From an uncultured Roseburia sp. (GTDB lineage: Bacteria; Bacillota; Clostridia; Lachnospirales; Lachnospiraceae): a stretch of DNA of 9,979 bases. Both the position numbers and the translations under genes were made by a program. Every line of letters starts with the position of its first letter. The first letter of the stretch is position 1. The notes beneath the pieces were generated by a model. It did no database searches and was not told the DNA's origin. It saw nothing but the letters and a program-made list of their open reading frames with translations. The stretch is taken from assembly GCA_934307185.1 (NCBI GenBank), contig CAKRCJ010000063.1, forward strand, positions 1 through 9,979, given 5' to 3'. Of the stretch, positions 7,300 to 9,979 are shown in pieces.

Positions 7300-7313
7300 C
7301 AGGGACAAATTGT
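7280..7313 (-). promoter_or_regulatory. LytTR-type direct-repeat binding site upstream of the ABC operon
   Basis: Two minus-strand copies, ACAATTTGTCCCT (7313-7301) and GCAGTTCGTCCCT (7292-7280), are offset by exactly 21 bp. Their first nine bases each fit the known LytTR half-site pattern [TA][AC][CA]GTTN[AG][TA] at 8 of 9 positions, with the usual 12-bp gap, as in AgrA-, ComE- and related targets. The site lies about 122 bases before the first ABC start codon. The adjacent LytTR response regulator is the natural ligand. The match and spacing are seen directly; binding is inferred. Confidence 0.7.
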
Positions 7314-7354
7314 AACTTTCACACAGATTAAAATCTATTATGGTCTTCCATATT

Positions 7355-8017
7355 TTACTCCTGCGGCAGTAAAATTTCTGTCGTAAAAGCACCGTCTTCA
7401 CTGTTCCGGCTTAAATACCCATCATATCTTTGTACAATATCATCAATACGCACCAGTCCAAAGCCATGTCCTTCCCCCTTGGTCGTCAAAAATCTGCCTC
7501 CCAGTTTTCTCTGTTTTTTTGTCGCGGTAAAATTGGTAAATGACATATAAAGCTGGGTATTTTTCATATCCATATACACACGTATCATGCGTTTTTCCTC
7601 CGGCAGTTGCAGACTTGCCTCAATCGCATTGTCAAAAAGATTTCCGATAATAATGCATAAATCCATCTCGGAGGTTTTTAACGCCACCGGTACATGCGCA
7701 TCTGCCACAACCGGTATATTCTTTGCTTTTGCCAGTGAAATTTTACTGTTTAAAATCGCATCGGTCATTTTATTTCCGGTCTTAATGACAGTATCCACCG
7801 TAGACAAATCCTCGTCCAGCTCATCGAGATATTTTTTTATCTGCTCTAAATCTCCGTCTTTTGTATAACTTTTTAATACCTGGATATGATTTCTGTAATC
7901 ATGCCGCCAGCCCCTTATCTGCCGATACATATTTTCCACTTCCTGATAATGCGTCTGAATGAGTTCACTCTGATAAGCGGCAAGCTGTCTATTGATGTAT
8001 TTTGATAATAAGGACAT
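7355..8017 (-). CDS. Soluble GHKL sensor histidine kinase lacking a membrane domain
   Basis: A 220-residue kinase of the AgrC/GHKL type. The dimerisation and phosphoacceptor helix holds RHDYRNHIQ (H39 aligns with the FRHDY histidine of AgrC-like kinases). The ATPase domain has the N-box NLFDNAIEA (126-134) and the G-box GEGHGFGL (181-188). AgrC-type kinases normally carry about 200 residues of N-terminal membrane helices; here only about 30 hydrophilic residues precede the phosphoacceptor region, so it must sense an internal signal or act through a partner. Start choice: the frame extends five codons to a TTG at 8032, but the ATG at 8017 has TGAGGA with an 8-base spacer and is preferred. It lies downstream of the LytTR regulator, with which it should form a two-component pair. 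Confidence 0.88.
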   Translation of the reverse strand: MSLLSKYINRQLAAYQSELIQTHYQEVENMYRQIRGWRHDYRNHIQVLKSYTKDGDLEQIKKYLDELDEDLSTVDTVIKTGNKMTDAILNSKISLAKAKNIPVVADAHVPVALKTSEMDLCIIIGNLFDNAIEASLQLPEEKRMIRVYMDMKNTQLYMSFTNFTATKKQRKLGGRFLTTKGEGHGFGLVRIDDIVQRYDGYLSRNSEDGAFTTEILLPQE

Positions 8018-8048
8018 GTGTCTTTTCCTCAAATTTATTTTCTGTTTT

Positions 8049-8102
8049 GATTAGTGTAGCAAAAAATGGAATTTCACCTTTTTGACACCCTAATCCCATT
8101 TT
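8049..8102 (-). other. Alternative hairpins in the regulator-kinase gap
   Basis: Two folds compete. Fold X pairs AAAATGGGATT (minus 8102-8092) with AATTCCATTTT (8073-8063), 11 pairs with one G-U, and runs into a six-T tract, so it resembles a weak intrinsic terminator after the response regulator gene. Fold Y pairs GATTAG plus TGT (8095-8085, two-base bulge) with ACA plus CTAATC (8057-8049) and optionally five A-T pairs inside. They share 8090-8095 and cannot coexist. Also, TGCTACACT at 8060-8052 looks like an extended -10 and could give the kinase its own start. All is structural reading only. Confidence 0.4.
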
Positions 8103-8114
8103 GTAATATGTTCC

Positions 8115-8810
8115 TTAGAAATATTTTATAAAAGCCTCATTTAACTTTTTATAGCTTCCTCTCGGAACCGGAATGCATTCTCCGGTACTTAAGACAATCT
8201 CTGTTTTTGTAATTTTCCGCACAGCATTTAAGTTCACAAGATAAGACCGCCCCACGCGGACAAACGCTTCGTCTGTTTTTTCTTCCAGCTCGGCTAATGT
8301 TCCGCGGATTTCATACTCTGCATCTGCATGAATAATGTTATAGTTTCTGTCTGACTCGATATAGTGGATTTCCTTTAACGGAATTCGTATAAATTCTCCG
8401 CCGCACCATGCCGTAAGCACCACGTCTGCAGTTTTTAAGCGTTCTATGGCACGTTCTAACACACCGTTTAGTTTTTCCTGCGAAACCGGTTTTAGCAGAT
8501 AGTGAAGTGCCTCCACGTCATATCCTTCCTGAATGTACTCCATGTACCCGGTCACAAATATAATCTGCATCTGTCTATTGTGTTTTCTGATTTCCCGCGC
8601 AAGCGCAATTCCATCCATTTTCTGCATCTCAATGTCGAGAAATAAAATCTGCGTCCTTTCATATGCCTGCTCAAACAAAAACTGTTCACTGCTTGCATAC
8701 TCCTTCATATCCGCATGATGAAAAGTCTGGTGAAGCCATTCCTCCACCAGACTTTTTACATATGCTCTCTGTTTTTCTTCATCATCACAAATTGCTATTT
8801 CGTATTTCAT
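8115..8810 (-). CDS. LytTR-family response regulator (AgrA/LytR type)
   Basis: A 231-residue regulator. The receiver domain (1-125) has the acidic pair D9-D10, phosphoacceptor D59 in ILFLDIEM, switch T87 and conserved K107 in LLKP. The LytTR DNA-binding domain (about 131-231) shows the characteristic IPLKEIHYIESDRNY segment, FVRVGRSYLVNL and PVPRGSYKKL. Length is normal for the family. It should be phosphorylated by the kinase encoded just downstream and act on the direct repeat upstream of the ABC exporter genes. The ribosome-binding site is weak (only AAAG-like bases before ATG). It starts 31 bases after the FKBP fusion gene with no clear promoter between, so it may be transcribed from the promoter at 9888-9860. 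No LytTR repeat is visible ahead of this gene, so autoregulation is not supported. Confidence 0.95.
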   Translation of the reverse strand: MKYEIAICDDEEKQRAYVKSLVEEWLHQTFHHADMKEYASSEQFLFEQAYERTQILFLDIEMQKMDGIALAREIRKHNRQMQIIFVTGYMEYIQEGYDVEALHYLLKPVSQEKLNGVLERAIERLKTADVVLTAWCGGEFIRIPLKEIHYIESDRNYNIIHADAEYEIRGTLAELEEKTDEAFVRVGRSYLVNLNAVRKITKTEIVLSTGECIPVPRGSYKKLNEAFIKYF

Positions 8811-8841
8811 CTTTGATTACTTTTTCACAATCTTTCTAAAA

Positions 8842-9744
8842 TTAGCGAATTTCCACCAGCTCAATCTTAAAGTTTAACTCTTTTCCAGCCATCTCATGGT
8901 TTGCGTCAAAAGTAATAATTCCTGCTTCCTTTGCTGCTACTATAACCGGGAAAGGCTGTCCCATTGCATTCTGTAAATATACCTGCTGTCCGACCTCTAA
9001 CTCCTCAGCACCCGGCAGCTGGCTGATTTCCACATTGAAAATCGCATCCGGATCCGGCAGTCCGTAAGCCTCCTCCGGCATTAAATGAACGTCCACAATC
9101 TGTCCCACTTCCATATCGGCAACCGCGCGGTCAAAACCTTTAATCATCATGCCTGCACCACATACGAACTCCAATGGCTCTCCGCGGTCATAGGATGAGT
9201 CAAATTTTGTTCCGTCATTGAAGGTTCCAGTGTAATGCACCCGCAATGTTTTTCCTACGTTTGTTCCTTCGATTGCGCCTGTTTTTTTGCAGCCGCAGCC
9301 ATTCTTTTCGTGTGCCCCGTCCTGTGAGCCACAGCCACAATTATGCTCCTCGTTCTCACTGTGATGTCCACAGGTATGTCCCTCATCATGATGTCCGCAG
9401 GTATGTCCCTCTCCATGATGATTACAGGTCATTCCCGCATCTACGAGATTTCCGTTTAAATAATCCTCCACAGCTTTGTCCGTATCACCGGATGCTCCGG
9501 CACATACTTCAATTCCTGCCTGTGCAAGTGCATTTAATGCACCGCCGCCAATTCCGCCACAGATTAGTACATCTATATTCTGTTCCGCAAGCACTCCCGC
9601 TAATGCGCCGTGTCCGCTTCCGTTTGAGCTGATAACTTCGCTGGAAACTACTTTGTTTTCTTCCACTTCATATATTTTGAAATTCTCGGTTCTTCCGAAA
9701 TGCTGAAAAATCTCCCCATTTTCATAAGTTACTGCTATTCTCAT
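8842..9744 (-). CDS. NifX/NifB-like domain fused through a Cys/His hinge to SlyD-like FKBP prolyl isomerase
   Basis: A 300-residue fusion. Residues 1-105 match the dinitrogenase iron-molybdenum cofactor domain (NifX/NifB-C type): MRIAVTYENGEIFQHFGRTENF at the start and CGGIGGGALNALAQAGIEV later, a fold that binds metal clusters. Residues 107-152 form a hinge with 7 Cys and 10 His, including a 9-residue repeat HHxEGHTCG. Residues about 163-231 and 279-300 are an FKBP core (VHYTGTF, FDSSYDRG, MIKGFDRAV, EEAYG), with the SlyD-type insert-in-flap chaperone domain at about 232-278. SlyD proteins carry their nickel/zinc-binding His/Cys region at the C-terminus; here it is in the middle. A cytoplasmic metal-handling chaperone is inferred. 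The start ATG follows AAGGA at a rather long spacing of about 11 bases. A strong promoter and structured leader precede it. Confidence 0.92.
   Translation of the reverse strand: MRIAVTYENGEIFQHFGRTENFKIYEVEENKVVSSEVISSNGSGHGALAGVLAEQNIDVLICGGIGGGALNALAQAGIEVCAGASGDTDKAVEDYLNGNLVDAGMTCNHHGEGHTCGHHDEGHTCGHHSENEEHNCGCGSQDGAHEKNGCGCKKTGAIEGTNVGKTLRVHYTGTFNDGTKFDSSYDRGEPLEFVCGAGMMIKGFDRAVADMEVGQIVDVHLMPEEAYGLPDPDAIFNVEISQLPGAEELEVGQQVYLQNAMGQPFPVIVAAKEAGIITFDANHEMAGKELNFKIELVEIR
9367..9420 (-). repeat. Two tandem 27-bp repeats coding the Cys/His hinge
   Basis: Codons 109-117 and 118-126 of the FKBP fusion gene are two 27-bp units identical at 24 positions, each coding HHxEGHTCG. A degenerate third unit follows (HHSENEEHNCG). 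The high nucleotide identity suggests recent duplication, and repeat number may vary between strains. Confidence 0.8.
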
Positions 9745-9778
9745 TTTTTCTTTTTTCCTTCCCTATCTACTTTTGTCG

Positions 9779-9838
9779 TTTTGCATAAAAATTTTGCTGT
9801 TGGCTGACAGCACTTTTTCATGCAAAAAAGTATGCTGT
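9779..9838 (-). promoter_or_regulatory. Mutually exclusive leader hairpins ahead of the NifX-FKBP gene
   Basis: Hairpin A (9838-9807) pairs ACAGC with GCTGT and ACTTTTT with AAAAAGT, 12 pairs with a two-base bulge and a 6-base loop. Hairpin B (9827-9779) pairs TTTTGCAT with ATGCAAAA, AAAAA with TTTTT and GCTGT with ACAGC, 18 pairs with small interruptions. They share 9807-9827, so only one can form. The layout (promoter, A, B, then ribosome site about 15-20 bases after B) is that of an attenuator or translation-controlling leader. No classical terminator T-tract follows B, although its inner stem is followed by AAAATTTTT. No known riboswitch class was recognised. Confidence 0.5.
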
Positions 9839-9859
9839 TTTTTCACATAGTCTGTTTTT

Positions 9860-9888
9860 ATTATATCTGAAATATGCCGGACTGGCAA
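9860..9888 (-). promoter_or_regulatory. Sigma-A promoter of the NifX-FKBP gene
   Basis: On the minus strand TTGCCA (9888-9883, 5 of 6) is followed by 17 bases and a perfect TATAAT (9865-9860). The expected start is near 9853, leaving a leader of roughly 110 bases before the ATG at 9744. It may also serve the response regulator and kinase genes downstream. Confidence 0.8.
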
Positions 9889-9979
9889 CCTTTCAACATT
9901 TCATGGGTTGCGTAAATTTACCCTCGGAAATAATAGTGTAGAGTCCCCACGATGTACTGATAAAGTATGAAACAACGAC
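9889..9979. other. Upstream non-coding stretch
   Basis: No gene was recognised. It holds a 10-bp perfect palindrome GTAAATTTAC (9912-9921) about 24 bases upstream of the -35, and a short inverted repeat CAACC/GGTTG (9886-9890 and 9906-9910) touching the -35. Either could be an operator, but both are short enough to arise by chance. Confidence 0.3.

Noticed and set aside
7207..7401. A 64-residue minus-strand frame overlapping the kinase end
   Set aside because: It overlaps the kinase C-terminus in another frame, has no ribosome site, and its composition shows no domain or membrane pattern.
9246..9632. A 128-residue plus-strand frame rich in His, Arg and Pro
   Set aside because: It is the antisense shadow of the Cys/His hinge and NifX codons; the minus-strand gene is unmistakable.
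9922..9979. A second minus-strand promoter (TTATCA, 17 bases, TACACT) and a plus-strand ATG at 9967
   Set aside because: The promoter matches only 4 of 6 in each box and lies behind a far better one; the ATG has no ribosome site and only four codons before the window ends.

Overview
All genes in this window lie on the minus strand. They have purine-rich Shine-Dalgarno sites, moderate-to-low GC and short gaps. A LytTR response regulator, a GHKL kinase and paired ABC exporters sit together. This looks like a low-GC Firmicute, most likely a gut-type Clostridia/Lachnospiraceae; that placement is inference from family content and style, not from a marker gene.

In the direction of transcription (right to left): (1) 9979-8842 holds an upstream region with a near-consensus sigma-A promoter, a long structured leader with two mutually exclusive hairpins, and one gene that fuses a NifX/NifB-like domain, a Cys/His-rich hinge and a SlyD-like FKBP prolyl isomerase. 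(2) 8810-7355 holds a LytTR response regulator and a soluble GHKL histidine kinase with no membrane sensor, separated by a gap that can fold into alternative hairpins. (3) 7354-7159 holds a terminator-like hairpin. A LytTR-type direct repeat (two half-sites, 21 bp apart) overlaps it, and a structured leader follows. (4) 7158-3501 holds two overlapping ABC half-exporter genes, probably a heterodimer and the likely target of the regulator. (5) 3484-3322 holds the remains of a NUDIX hydrolase gene that has lost its middle. (6) 3247-2132 encodes a GNAT acetyltransferase fused to a ParB/Srx-like domain. (7) 2131-2073 holds a strong promoter with a 33-bp palindrome over its start site, driving an ATPase_2/winged-helix/DUF234 (nuclease-like) gene at 2060-645. 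(8) 615-1 holds the start of an NAD-dependent sugar epimerase/reductase (RmlD-like) that leaves the window.

The most coherent unit is the cytoplasmic kinase, LytTR regulator, LytTR box and ABC exporter pair. It resembles agr- or bacteriocin-immunity-type circuits, but no precursor peptide, AgrB-like protease or sensor membrane domain is visible. Three gene products are domain fusions or multidomain proteins of uncertain function (NifX-FKBP, GNAT-ParB, ATPase-DUF234). Several intergenic gaps carry more palindromic or hairpin structure than expected for plain spacers. No RNA genes, insertion sequences, CRISPR arrays or phage genes were recognised.
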